From: Pseudomonas mendocina | GTDB lineage: Bacteria; Pseudomonadota; Gammaproteobacteria; Pseudomonadales; Pseudomonadaceae | Assembly (NCBI GenBank): GCA_037482215.1 | Contig: CP148074.1 | Span: forward strand, 868,001-932,000 | Length of the DNA stretch: 64,000 bases | Direction of reading: 5' to 3' | Shown here: positions 1 through 7,709 of the stretch, piece after piece | How the letters are laid out: each line of letters starts with the position of its first letter | How positions within the stretch are numbered: the stretch's first letter is position 1 | The notes under the pieces: model-generated | Told to the model about the DNA's origin: nothing | The model's input: the letters and a program-made list of their open reading frames with translations, nothing else | The model's database searches: none | Translations under genes and position numbers: made by a program

Positions 1-1004
1 TCAGTGGAGGCGGGCAAGGCGGCGATTTCTTTATCCAGTAGGCGGCCTTGTTCGAGCAAGCCGACTTCCAGCGGGTCGGGTAGCGCGTTGCCTTGGGCGT
101 CGTTTACGCGACGGCCCCGCAGCCAAGTGCCACTTTCCTGCGTGCCGTCTGCCAGGGTCAAGGTGCCTTGGCCCTGATAGCGGCCGTAGAAGAAGTGACC
201 TTCGTACTGGCTGCCGTCAGCCAGGTTCAGTTTGCCTTCACCGTGATAACGCCAGTTTCTGAATTGGCCTTGGTAGCGCTCTCCGTCCACGCCAATGAAT
301 TCACCTTTGCCGGTAAAACTGCCTTCGCTGAACTGGCCGCTCCAGACTTGCCCATCGGCACTCTGGAAACGTCCTTTGCCATTGAACTGGTGATTGCGGA
401 ATTCACCGCTGTACAGGGTGCCGTCCTGCCCTTTGTAGCTGCCCAAGCCATTAAGTTGAGCATTCTTGAATGTGCCGATGTATTGGTTGCCGTCTGCGTC
501 GGTCAGGATGCCCTGGCCATCGGGCTCATCATTTTTGAACTGGCCCTGGAAGCTCTCACCACTCTTCCATTGCAGCTTGCCTAGCCCCTGATAACGCCCT
601 CGGCGGAATTCACCACGGTATTCGCTGTGCTTAGTTTTGAGATGGCCTTCACCGTGGGCGTCACCTTCGAAGAAACTGCCCTGATAGGTGCTGCCATCGG
701 CATAGGTCATCAGGCCTGTGCCATGGGGCAGGCCATCCTTGAATTCGCCTAAGTACGTTTCACCGTTGTTTTTGTGCCATTCGCCGTTGCCGTTGAACTG
801 GCCGTCCTTAAAGGTACCGGTAAAGTAGCTGCCGTCCTTGTAGTCGATCCGCCCTTTGCCTTGTAACAGCCCATCGACCACCTCGCCACGGTAGCGTCCG
901 CCATCCGGCAGTACGGCATCAGGCGGCAGCAGGGGTTCTCCATCGCCACAGGCAGTCAGCAGAACGGCAAAGGTTAGCGGGGCCAGGGGGGCAAAAAAAC
1001 GCAT
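1..1004 (-). CDS. MORN-repeat lipoprotein, 3' end beyond the window
   Basis: The frame opens at an ATG at 1004 and stays open to the window edge, so the C-terminus is missing. The N-terminus is a lipoprotein signal with lipobox LTAC (Cys19). About twelve tandem repeats of roughly 23 residues follow, of the form Y.G.F..G...G.G.....DG (for example YRGEVVDGLLQGKGRI, then TYLGEFKDGLPHGTG), which is the MORN consensus. The last repeat is degenerate and is followed by a polar tail. MORN repeats form beta-hairpin rods; in bacteria their role is mostly unknown and a scaffold at the membrane is a guess. It is transcribed away from the REP pair at 1090-1155. The repeat fold and lipidation are well supported; function is not assigned. 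Confidence 0.85.
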   Translation of the reverse strand, partial: MRFFAPLAPLTFAVLLTACGDGEPLLPPDAVLPDGGRYRGEVVDGLLQGKGRIDYKDGSYFTGTFKDGQFNGNGEWHKNNGETYLGEFKDGLPHGTGLMTYADGSTYQGSFFEGDAHGEGHLKTKHSEYRGEFRRGRYQGLGKLQWKSGESFQGQFKNDEPDGQGILTDADGNQYIGTFKNAQLNGLGSYKGQDGTLYSGEFRNHQFNGKGRFQSADGQVWSGQFSEGSFTGKGEFIGVDGERYQGQFRNWRYHGEGKLNLADGSQYEGHFFYGRYQGQGTLTLADGTQESGTWLRGRRVNDAQGNALPDPLEVGLLEQGRLLDKEIAALPAST

Positions 1005-1089
1005 GGTCGTCGTCCGATGAGAAGTGCGAGGGTAAGTATGCCTTAAGGATTTCCCGGTTGGGGTATAGATCAAAGTGGGAGCGGAGGGC

Positions 1090-1155
1090 ATTCGTGGCTG
1101 AAACCACTCCTACAGCCGTTCTATATCATCTGTAGGAGCGACTTCAGTCGCGAAT
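1090..1155. repeat. REP pair in inverted orientation (REPIN)
   Basis: Two copies of the Pseudomonas REP sequence face each other: one on the minus strand at 1090-1115 and one on the plus strand at 1130-1155, with 14 bases between. Each begins CTGTAGGAG and carries an internal palindrome (GCGACTTCAGTCGC in the right copy, GTGGTTTCAGCCAC in the left). This is the usual REPIN layout, mobilised in trans by a RAYT transposase; no such gene is in the window. It lies between phaJ4 and the MORN gene, both on the minus strand. Confidence 0.85.
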
Positions 1156-1164
1156 TCGACAGGG

Positions 1165-1620
1165 TTATACGAAGCAGAGGGTAAGTGGCTCAGCGATGTA
1201 GGCGGGCTTTTCCGAGCCTTCAATTTCAAGGACGGCTTTGGCTTTTAGCAGCCACTGACCTGGGCTCTTTTCAGTCACGTCGGTCAGGGTGAGGCCAAGA
1301 CGAACTTTTGAATTGACCTTGACCGGTTGGATAAACCGTACGCTGTCCAGGCCGTAGTTGACGGCCATTTTGAGCCCCTGCGGAACGATCATGATGTCTT
1401 CCATCAGTTTCGGGACGAGGGACAGGGAGAGAAAACCGTGAGCGATGGTGCTGCCAAACGGGGTGAGTTTGGCCTTTTCTGGATCAACGTGGATGAACTG
1501 GTGGTCGCCGGTGCATTCGGCAAACTGGTTGATGCGCTCTTGGTCAATGATTAACCAGTCGGAACGCCCCAGTTCTTTACCAACGTAGCTGGCGAGTTCA
1601 GCGGTGGGCACTGATTTCAT
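1165..1620 (-). CDS. phaJ4: MaoC-family (R)-specific enoyl-CoA hydratase
   Basis: The 151-residue product is a single hot-dog fold MaoC hydratase. The hydratase-2 motif FAECTGDHQFIHVDPEKA gives the catalytic pair Asp39 and His44, followed by FGSTIAHGFLSLSL. PhaJ enzymes hydrate trans-2-enoyl-CoA to (R)-3-hydroxyacyl-CoA, linking beta-oxidation to polyhydroxyalkanoate synthesis. I chose the ATG at 1620 because AAGGAG sits just upstream; an extension upstream is open but has no such site. The neighbourhood (next to lrgAB, near proA) matches the phaJ4 locus of P. aeruginosa and P. putida as I remember it, so the symbol rests on motif plus context. Confidence 0.85.
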   Translation of the reverse strand: MKSVPTAELASYVGKELGRSDWLIIDQERINQFAECTGDHQFIHVDPEKAKLTPFGSTIAHGFLSLSLVPKLMEDIMIVPQGLKMAVNYGLDSVRFIQPVKVNSKVRLGLTLTDVTEKSPGQWLLKAKAVLEIEGSEKPAYIAEPLTLCFV

Positions 1621-1781
1621 GGTTTCTCCTTGAAGACGTCTTTTTTGTTTATCGTCAAATCCTGAAGCGGCTAGATCACCATGCTGTGCAAGCAGGGTCA
1701 AGGGTCTTGCCGTTTGGGCAAAACCTTCGACTTACGACCAATGAAGTCCCTCAAATCGGGCCTTTGCGGGGGGGATAGGCC

Positions 1782-1787
1782 TATAAT
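1782..1787 (+). promoter_or_regulatory. Candidate -10 box upstream of lrgA
   Basis: A perfect TATAAT lies about 46 bases before the lrgA start. No good -35 hexamer is seen at 16-18 bases upstream. A run of seven G (1768-1774) sits in what would be the spacer, so this may be an activated promoter or may be incidental. Confidence 0.35.
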
Positions 1788-1832
1788 GCGCCGACTTATG
1801 GCGTCAATCATAAGAATCGGAGATACCTCATC

Positions 1833-2192
1833 ATGCTGTTACGCGGCCTTACTTGGCTGGTGTTGTGCCAATTACTTGGTACAGCGCTGAATGTCTTGCT
1901 GCTGCCGATGTTGCCCGGTCCAATCCTGGGTATGGTGCTGCTCTTTGCTTTTCTATTGTTCCGGGGCGAGGTCTCTGAACCCTTGCAGCAAGCTTCCAAT
2001 AGCCTGCTGAAATACCTACCACTATTGCTAGTGCCACCGGCTGTCGGGGTAATGGCCTATGCCGAGCCTATCGCCAGAGGGTTCTGGCCATTGGTCGGTG
2101 CTCTGGGCTTGTCGCTGGTGGTGTCTCTGGTGTTTGTCGGATGGCTGATGCAAAAGTTGATTAACCGCCAACAGCGCAAGGAGGACGTATGA
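1833..2192 (+). CDS. lrgA: CidA/LrgA family membrane protein
   Basis: A 119-residue, very hydrophobic protein with about four membrane segments. It has the family's N-terminal GLTWLVLCQLLGTALN region and the PGPILGMVLLF loop (PxPxxGM is typical of LrgA/CidA). A GGAGA site lies nine bases before the ATG. Its stop overlaps the start of the next gene, encoding an LrgB-type protein, so the two form the classic holin-like/antiholin-like pair. LrgAB/CidAB proteins affect autolysis and, in several bacteria, pyruvate or small-acid transport; which role applies here cannot be read from sequence. LrgA and CidA are not separable by eye. Confidence 0.85.
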   Translation: MLLRGLTWLVLCQLLGTALNVLLLPMLPGPILGMVLLFAFLLFRGEVSEPLQQASNSLLKYLPLLLVPPAVGVMAYAEPIARGFWPLVGALGLSLVVSLVFVGWLMQKLINRQQRKEDV

Positions 2193-2902
2193 GCCTGGAG
2201 TGGCAGGCCGCATGGGATGCGGTCATCCATCATCCACTGTTTGGCGCCGGGATCACTTTGGGGGCGTTTCAGTTGGCTTTAGCCGCCTACGAGAAAACCC
2301 GCTTGGTGTTCCTGCAACCGGTGCTGGTGTCGACGCTGGTCATCATTGGGGTTCTGCTGGCTTGTGGGCTGACCTTTGACGAGTACAGGGGCAGTGCCTC
2401 GGCTCTCACGTTGTTCCTAGGCCCGGCTACTGTGGTGCTGGCGGTACCTCTGTACTTGAATTTGCGGCGGATTCGTCAGCTGTTTTGGCCGGTGGTGATT
2501 ACCCTACTGGTTGGTGGCTTTTTTGCCACGTTGCTGGGGATCGGCCTGGGGCTGCTGTTTGGCATGGATACCACGTTACTGATGAGCATGGCGCCTAAGT
2601 CGGTGACCTCACCCATTGCCATGTTGGTGGCGGAGGAGATCGGCGGGATTGCCGCATTGGCAGCGGTGTTTGTGATGTTGACCGGTATTCTTGGGGCCAT
2701 CGTCGGGCCCTCCCTGCTCAAGCGTTTTGGTGTGACGCATCCGGCTGCAATTGGCCTGTCGCTGGGTATTACCGCCCACGCGGTGGGTACGTCACGGGCT
2801 TTGCAAGAGGGGGAGGAGTGCGGCGCCTTTGCGGCACTGGCCATGAGTTTGATGGGTGTGATGACGGCTGTGCTGATGCCGTTGGCGATCCTGCTGTGGT
2901 GA
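2189..2902 (+). CDS. lrgB: CidB/LrgB family membrane protein
   Basis: A 237-residue integral membrane protein with about seven hydrophobic segments. The motif MAPKSVTSPIAMLVAEEIGG, near the middle, is the LrgB signature, and a second conserved stretch IGLSLGITAHAVGTSRA lies near the C-terminus. The ATG overlaps the lrgA stop by four bases (ATGA), indicating translational coupling. A small Lon-N domain gene follows after about a dozen bases, so three genes are probably co-transcribed. The family works with LrgA in envelope stress, autolysis or metabolite export; substrate is not inferable. Confidence 0.87.
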   Translation: MSLEWQAAWDAVIHHPLFGAGITLGAFQLALAAYEKTRLVFLQPVLVSTLVIIGVLLACGLTFDEYRGSASALTLFLGPATVVLAVPLYLNLRRIRQLFWPVVITLLVGGFFATLLGIGLGLLFGMDTTLLMSMAPKSVTSPIAMLVAEEIGGIAALAAVFVMLTGILGAIVGPSLLKRFGVTHPAAIGLSLGITAHAVGTSRALQEGEECGAFAALAMSLMGVMTAVLMPLAILLW

Positions 2903-2914
2903 TGAGGAGGCTAC

Positions 2915-3499
2915 GTGATACTGCCACTGTTTCCGCTTAATACCTTGTTGTTTCCCGGCTGTATCTTGGACTTGCAGCTGTTTGAAAAACGCTACTTGGA
3001 CATGATCAGCCGTTGTATGCGCCAAGGTGAAAGTTTTGGTGTTGTGTGTATTTTGCAGGGGCGTGAGGTGGGCGAGGCTGCGTCACAGTTTTCTGCAATT
3101 GGCTGCGAAGCGCTGATCCGTGACTTCGAGCAGTTACCCAATGGCCTGCTGGGGATTCGCGTAGAGGGCGGCCGCCGCTTCCGTGTTGAGAAAGCGCAGG
3201 TGTTGCCGGATCAGCTGACGGTTGCCGAGGTTCAGTGGCTGGATGAATTGCCTGAGCAGCCGTTGGGGCTGGAGCACGAAGATTTGGTCGCCCTCCTGCG
3301 AGCACTGACGGCACACCCGATGGTGAAGTCGCTGGGAATGGATCGTGATTTAAGTGGGCAGTCCGCCCTGGCGAATCAGCTTGCCTACCTGTTGCCACTG
3401 GAGTTGCCGCATAAGGTGCAATTGCTGGAAATGGATCAGGCCGACCAGCGCTTGCACCTGCTACAAGAGGTTGTGCAACAGATGCAGGAGGGGGCTTAG
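2915..3499 (+). CDS. Stand-alone Lon N-terminal (LON substrate-binding) domain protein
   Basis: A 194-residue protein consisting of only the Lon N-terminal domain. It opens ILPLFPLNTLLFPGCILDLQLFEKRY, which matches the first strand-loop of Lon proteases, and lacks the AAA+ and protease domains. The start is GTG at 2915 with GAGGAGG a few bases upstream. In Lon this domain recognises substrates; isolated copies in proteobacteria are common but their role is not settled. It follows lrgB by about a dozen bases, so it is probably in that operon. Confidence 0.85.
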   Translation: MILPLFPLNTLLFPGCILDLQLFEKRYLDMISRCMRQGESFGVVCILQGREVGEAASQFSAIGCEALIRDFEQLPNGLLGIRVEGGRRFRVEKAQVLPDQLTVAEVQWLDELPEQPLGLEHEDLVALLRALTAHPMVKSLGMDRDLSGQSALANQLAYLLPLELPHKVQLLEMDQADQRLHLLQEVVQQMQEGA

Positions 3500-3553
3500 T
3501 CTCCGCACTAGAAATGCTTGCACTGGATCATGGCTCGTTAAAAATGGTGAAGA

Positions 3554-3574
3554 ACGTTCTTCTTCACTCGTAAA
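3554..3574. other. Inverted repeat downstream of the Lon-N gene
   Basis: GTGAAGAA and TTCTTCAC form an 8-base perfect stem with a five-base loop in the gap between two converging genes (3500-3650). There is no T tract on either side, so it is only a weak terminator candidate. Nothing else is recognised in this gap. Confidence 0.4.
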
Positions 3575-3650
3575 TTCGAGGGCGGGTCGAGTTCGTTCCT
3601 CACCGTTTTTGACACCAGCTGATCTGCGCTTGGAAGCTTTTAGAACAGCA

Positions 3651-4967
3651 CTAGTAGCGGTACAGCATCAGTCCAGACGAATACTCCCAGGTGCTGATTC
3701 CGCCCAGCAAGGCCAGCACCGCTGGGAGAATCAGCCACCAGACTTTTGCTGGCAGTGCCTGCATTGGTGTGCGCCATTGCACAATGGCCAGTGTGAGCGC
3801 ACAGATGCAGCCAGCCAGCATTGCGCCAGCAATGATATCGGTTGGCCAGTGAACGCCCAGATAAACCCGCGATATAGCAATCGCTCCGGCAGGAATGCAG
3901 GCCAGCAGCAACCAAGTAAGACGCATGCGCGGTGGTTGCGCGCGTCCGGCCAAAATCCCTATGACCAAAAAGAACGCAAATGCGGCAGAGCTGTGTCCGC
4001 TGGGAAAGCTATAACTGGAAAGAGGCTCCAGCAGGACATCAGGCCGGGCACGGCTGAACAGGTGTTTCAACAGGCCATTGGCCAACGCTGTTCCAAGGGT
4101 TGCGCCGGCCGCTAAGGCAAGGGCGCGCCATTTGCGGGCAATCAGCAGCATCAAACTCAGCAACACAGCCGCAGTAAGCTGGGTGTGGAAATCGCCTAAG
4201 CGGGTGATCAAAACCATGAGCTTATCGAGGGACTCAGTCCGCTGCTCTTGAACGACTGCCATGAGGCCTTGGTCAAGATGGCTGAGTAACGGCCAGGTGC
4301 TCATCAGGGCAACCAACAGAGCCAGGCTTGCGATTGCCGACAGCAAGCTGGCATGGCGTTGAGCGCGCATGCTGCCCTGTATGCTCAGGCCCACCACTAC
4401 TGCTACGCCTGCCGCTACAGCACCGGCCTGTAGCCAGAAGCCTTCTGGCAGGGGCAGGCGCAGAGCTGCACCAGTGGCCCAGCCCGGCAGCATGTAGGCA
4501 ATCGCCCATCCGGCCGCTGCAATCAGGCTCACGACGATAAAACGCGGCAAGGGCATGTTAAGCATGCCTGCCACCATCGGCAGCATAGGCCGAAGGGGGC
4601 CGATATAGCGGCCGACTAACAGGCTGGCGACCCCGTAACGGTTGAAATAAACCTCAGCAGAGGTCAGCCACTGTGGGTGGTTACGCAAAATGGGCAGGCG
4701 CCGGATGTCTTGGTGAAAATAGTGGCCAATGGCATATGAGAGCGCGTCGCCCAGCAGGCCGCCAAGATAGGCCAGCAGCAGTGTTTCCCACAGGCCCAGC
4801 GCACCGTTACCAGCCAGAACCGCGACTGCAAACATAAGGATGGTGCCGGGGACGATAATCCCAGCAATCGCCAGGCATTCCACACAGGCGATCAGGAATA
4901 TGGCCAGACCTAGCCACTCCGGATTGGCTCCAAGCCACTGAGTCAGATTATCGAGCCATTGGCTCAT
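3651..4967 (-). CDS. DedA-family / PAP2 phosphatase fusion membrane protein
   Basis: A 438-residue polytopic protein with two joined modules. The N-terminal ~200 residues are a DedA (SNARE-associated) domain, including VGRYIGPLRPMLPMVAGML, typical of flippase-like DedA proteins. The C-terminal half is a PAP2 lipid phosphatase with all three catalytic motifs intact: KHLFSRARP, PSGH within SYSFPSGHSSAAF, and SRVYLGVHWPTD. The fusion suggests transport and dephosphorylation of a polyprenyl or phospholipid phosphate at the inner membrane. I prefer the ATG at 4967 (GAAGG eight bases upstream); a GTG at 4976 is possible. The gene lies just downstream of mpg on the same strand. Confidence 0.88.
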   Translation of the reverse strand: MSQWLDNLTQWLGANPEWLGLAIFLIACVECLAIAGIIVPGTILMFAVAVLAGNGALGLWETLLLAYLGGLLGDALSYAIGHYFHQDIRRLPILRNHPQWLTSAEVYFNRYGVASLLVGRYIGPLRPMLPMVAGMLNMPLPRFIVVSLIAAAGWAIAYMLPGWATGAALRLPLPEGFWLQAGAVAAGVAVVVGLSIQGSMRAQRHASLLSAIASLALLVALMSTWPLLSHLDQGLMAVVQEQRTESLDKLMVLITRLGDFHTQLTAAVLLSLMLLIARKWRALALAAGATLGTALANGLLKHLFSRARPDVLLEPLSSYSFPSGHSSAAFAFFLVIGILAGRAQPPRMRLTWLLLACIPAGAIAISRVYLGVHWPTDIIAGAMLAGCICALTLAIVQWRTPMQALPAKVWWLILPAVLALLGGISTWEYSSGLMLYRY

Positions 4968-4978
4968 TTGCGGCACCT

Positions 4979-5677
4979 TCAGGTTAGTAAGTGATAGTCC
5001 TTGCCAGCCACCTGTCCACGTCGCAGCGGGTTGCGTGTACAGAACTGTGCGTACTGTGCATCTACAAATCGGTAAGGCAGGTGTTCATCCCGGCCATGGG
5101 GAATTCCCAGGCGTGGACACTGCACAATGAGGGTCGGGTATTGACCGACATCCTCGACAAATAGTTTCTCCGGATCAAAGCGCTGGGCATCCCACTGCGG
5201 CACTTTTAAGCCTAGCGCTTTACAGAGCAATGTTTGACCGTTACAGAGTTTTTCTAACGCTCTTGGACGACCCTGTGCGTCTGGGTTGTTGGCTTGCATC
5301 AGTGCCAAGCTTGCTGCGCCACTGTGCTCATCCTGAAAAGGAAACGCGGACTTGATCAGCACAGCATTACCAGGCCCTTGCGCACTGAAGTTCAGGGAGT
5401 CGCCACCGCGGGCGTAATACATATAAATGTGTCCGCCATCCATAAACAGCGCCCGGCGTTTATGGGTAAAGCCTAGGGAGGCATGGCTGCCCTTGTCTTC
5501 TAAGTAATAGGCCTCGGTCTCAATGATGCGTGCGCTGAGCCAGAGATCGCCCTGCTTGTGGCGGATCACTTTGCCGAGAAGCTCGCGGGCAACCAGACAG
5601 GCATCGCGATTGAAGAACGCATCCGGCAGCGCACGGTTATTTGGCCAGGGCAAACTAAGGTTAGGTTTAGCGGGCAT
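4979..5677 (-). CDS. mpg: DNA-3-methyladenine (alkyladenine) glycosylase, AAG/Mpg family
   Basis: A 232-residue enzyme that excises alkylated purines in base excision repair. Family motifs are present: FFNRDACLVARELLGKVI at the N-terminus, the catalytic-region IIETEAYYLEDKGSHA (the Glu activates water), then HIYMYYARGGDSLNF and GNAVLIKSAFP. The C-terminal NPLRRGQVAGKDY is also typical. I chose the ATG at 5677 (MPAKPNLSLPW); the frame is open further upstream to 5818 but that stretch is low-complexity and unlike the family. The ribosome-binding site is weak, so the start is uncertain. The DedA-PAP2 gene follows closely. Confidence 0.87.
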   Translation of the reverse strand: MPAKPNLSLPWPNNRALPDAFFNRDACLVARELLGKVIRHKQGDLWLSARIIETEAYYLEDKGSHASLGFTHKRRALFMDGGHIYMYYARGGDSLNFSAQGPGNAVLIKSAFPFQDEHSGAASLALMQANNPDAQGRPRALEKLCNGQTLLCKALGLKVPQWDAQRFDPEKLFVEDVGQYPTLIVQCPRLGIPHGRDEHLPYRFVDAQYAQFCTRNPLRRGQVAGKDYHLLT

Positions 5678-6041
5678 TGGGTGGGCTGCTCGTAGCGCGG
5701 AGATTAGGCTCTGAGGATGACCATAATAAGGCCCTGACCCATGTCCAGGCGAGCCCGGGCGAACAGCGCGCGCATCAGCCCTAGGGCGCGCTTTGCCGGT
5801 TATAGCTGATATCGACACAACCTGTCCGATCCTGCTCTTGTCACGCCCTTCGGCCGTTTTGCATATAGAGTGTTGTTGGGGACTGGTGCCTCATCCGGGC
5901 CGCTCACCTGCTGCATTTCTGCGACAAGCAAGCCATTACTGCAAGTGTGATTTCAATGCTGATCAGGTGTTCGACCCGGCTGCGCAGCAGGGTAATCAGA
6001 GCGGCCTGCTGCGCATGGTTGAGTCAGTTACGTAAGGAGAA
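5678..6041. other. Unassigned gap between mpg and the phoD-like gene
   Basis: About 360 bases without a convincing gene. A plus-strand frame from 5793 to 6035 ends with a protein-like stretch (CDFNADQVFDPAAQQG, then SGLLRMVESVT), but its upstream half looks random and it has no good start or ribosome-binding site. It could be the remnant of a small gene or simply the mpg promoter region. I do not call a gene here. Confidence 0.4.
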
Positions 6042-7583
6042 TCAGGCAGGTTTTAGGGTTTTCTCGTATACCGATACCCCATCAAGATCCCGCAGGGTAA
6101 CCGTGAGTTCGCCGCTCTGTGCCTGGATATTCACCTCGCCAAAAAATTGGAAACCGGCAAACGGTGAGGTATTCGCTGCGGGTGGTGCTTTCTGGAAGAT
6201 CAGTTGCGGGCCGAAGGTGCCATCAAGCTCGTTGGGGCCGAAGCTCCCTGCGTTCAACGGGCCTGCGACAAACTCCCAGAAGGGTTCGAAGTCCTGAAAT
6301 GCGGCTTTGTTCGGGTCGTAATAGTGGGTCGCGCAGTAGTGCACGTCGGCGGTGATCCAGACATGGTTGCGCACCTTGTTGTCACGCAGGAAGGTAAGCA
6401 GTTCGGCAATCTCCACCTCTCGGCCCTGAGGCTTGCCGGAATCGCCGTTGGCGATGGCTTCCCACCGTGGTACGCCGGGACTGACTTCACCGTCCGGCAC
6501 GTTCAGCCCGATGGGCATATCAGCGGCCACTACCTTCCACTGAGCTTTAGAGTTTTTCAGGCCCATTTTCAGCCAGTCCAACTGCTCGCGTCCGAGGAAC
6601 GGCTTTAGTTCGCCGAGGTTGTCGTCGTTCGGGCTGCGGTAGCTGCGCATGTCCAGTACGAACACATCCAGAAGTGGTCCGTAGCTGATCTTGCGGTAAA
6701 TCCGGTTTTCGCCATCGGCACTGGCAAGGCGCATGGGTGCGTATTCGAGCCAGGCTTGGCGGCCCCGGTTGACCAGAGTGCGGATGTTTTTTTCGGTATA
6801 ACGCTCATCCAGCTCTTTGCTGTCGGACCAGTTGTTGACGATTTCGTGGTCGTCCCACTGCCAGATCTGCGGGACTTCAGCGTTAAAGCGGCGCAGGTTT
6901 TCGTCCAGCAGGTTGTAACGGTAATTGCCGCGGTAGTCGTCCAGTGTTTCGGCGACTTTGCTTTTGGCTTCGGTGGTGATGTTGCGCCAGGTGCGTCCGT
7001 CTTCCACGGTAATTTGCGCGGGAACGGGGCCGTCTGCGTAGATGGTGTCACCACTGTGGATAAAGAAGTCGGGCAGGCGCCGGCGCATGGCGTCGTAAAT
7101 TCGCATGCCACCTACGTCTGGATTGATGCCGAAGCCCTGGCCAACAGTATCGCCACTCCAGACAAAGCGAATGTCACGGGGTTGGGTAGGAGCGCTGCGT
7201 AAGTGGCCAAACCAAGGTTCGCTACTGGCACCGCTGCGGGCATCAGTGAAGCTAACGCGATAGAAAATGGACTGGTCAGCAGGTAGACCTGTCAGTTCAA
7301 CCCGTGCGGTAAAGTCGCTTTCGGCGGTTGCCAGGGCTGAGGTAACCCGGCGTGGGTTGCCGAACTGGCTGCGGGTATCCCACTCCACCACCATGAAGGC
7401 AGGTCGGTCACAACGGCTCCATATGATGGCCCGGTCGGCCAAAATGTCGCCGGATTGCACACCGTCGGTGATTCGCGGTCGCTCTTTATCGGAGAGTATG
7501 ACTGCCGGGGCTATCCCGGGCAGCATTAAGCCTGCCCCGGTAAGTTGTAGTAGGTGGCGTCTCCCCAGAATAACGTTGCTCAT
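6042..7583 (-). CDS. phoD: PhoD-type alkaline phosphatase/phosphodiesterase, Tat-exported
   Basis: A 513-residue periplasmic metallophosphatase. The N-terminus MSNVILGRRHLLQLTGAGLM is a twin-arginine signal (GRRHLLQ) followed by a hydrophobic stretch. A PhoD N-terminal domain (GVQSGD...WSRCDRPA) precedes the metal-binding core: WSGDTVGQG, FIHSGDTIYADGP, WDDHEIVNNW and ITADVHYCATHYY. PhoD enzymes use Fe3+/Ca2+ and release phosphate from mono- and diesters. It is a single-gene unit between mpg and an exported MBL-fold gene. No Pho box was identified. Substrate range is not inferable; the symbol denotes the family. Confidence 0.85.
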   Translation of the reverse strand: MSNVILGRRHLLQLTGAGLMLPGIAPAVILSDKERPRITDGVQSGDILADRAIIWSRCDRPAFMVVEWDTRSQFGNPRRVTSALATAESDFTARVELTGLPADQSIFYRVSFTDARSGASSEPWFGHLRSAPTQPRDIRFVWSGDTVGQGFGINPDVGGMRIYDAMRRRLPDFFIHSGDTIYADGPVPAQITVEDGRTWRNITTEAKSKVAETLDDYRGNYRYNLLDENLRRFNAEVPQIWQWDDHEIVNNWSDSKELDERYTEKNIRTLVNRGRQAWLEYAPMRLASADGENRIYRKISYGPLLDVFVLDMRSYRSPNDDNLGELKPFLGREQLDWLKMGLKNSKAQWKVVAADMPIGLNVPDGEVSPGVPRWEAIANGDSGKPQGREVEIAELLTFLRDNKVRNHVWITADVHYCATHYYDPNKAAFQDFEPFWEFVAGPLNAGSFGPNELDGTFGPQLIFQKAPPAANTSPFAGFQFFGEVNIQAQSGELTVTLRDLDGVSVYEKTLKPA

Positions 7584-7709
7584 GGTTACGTCCTGTAATT
7601 GGCGGCACCGTAACCTAGCCTGTTGATATGGAGGTTATGTGACAGCGCAGGGCGTTTGAGCAGCTGCTGGGGAGAGGGCGGAGGCAGCCATGGCGCCTCC
7701 GCTAGGTGG

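Noticed and set aside
93..584. 163-codon plus-strand open frame
   Set aside because: It is the mirror of the MORN repeats; its hydrophobic repeating product (EFTFAGKTAF and so on) follows from the repeat codons on the other strand.
1..1004. Regularly spaced repeats suggesting CRISPR
   Set aside because: The period is about 69 bases and codes for MORN repeats; there are no identical direct repeats with unique spacers.
1833..2902. Holin-like genes as evidence of prophage
   Set aside because: No phage genes or integrase nearby; LrgA/LrgB is a chromosomal pair.
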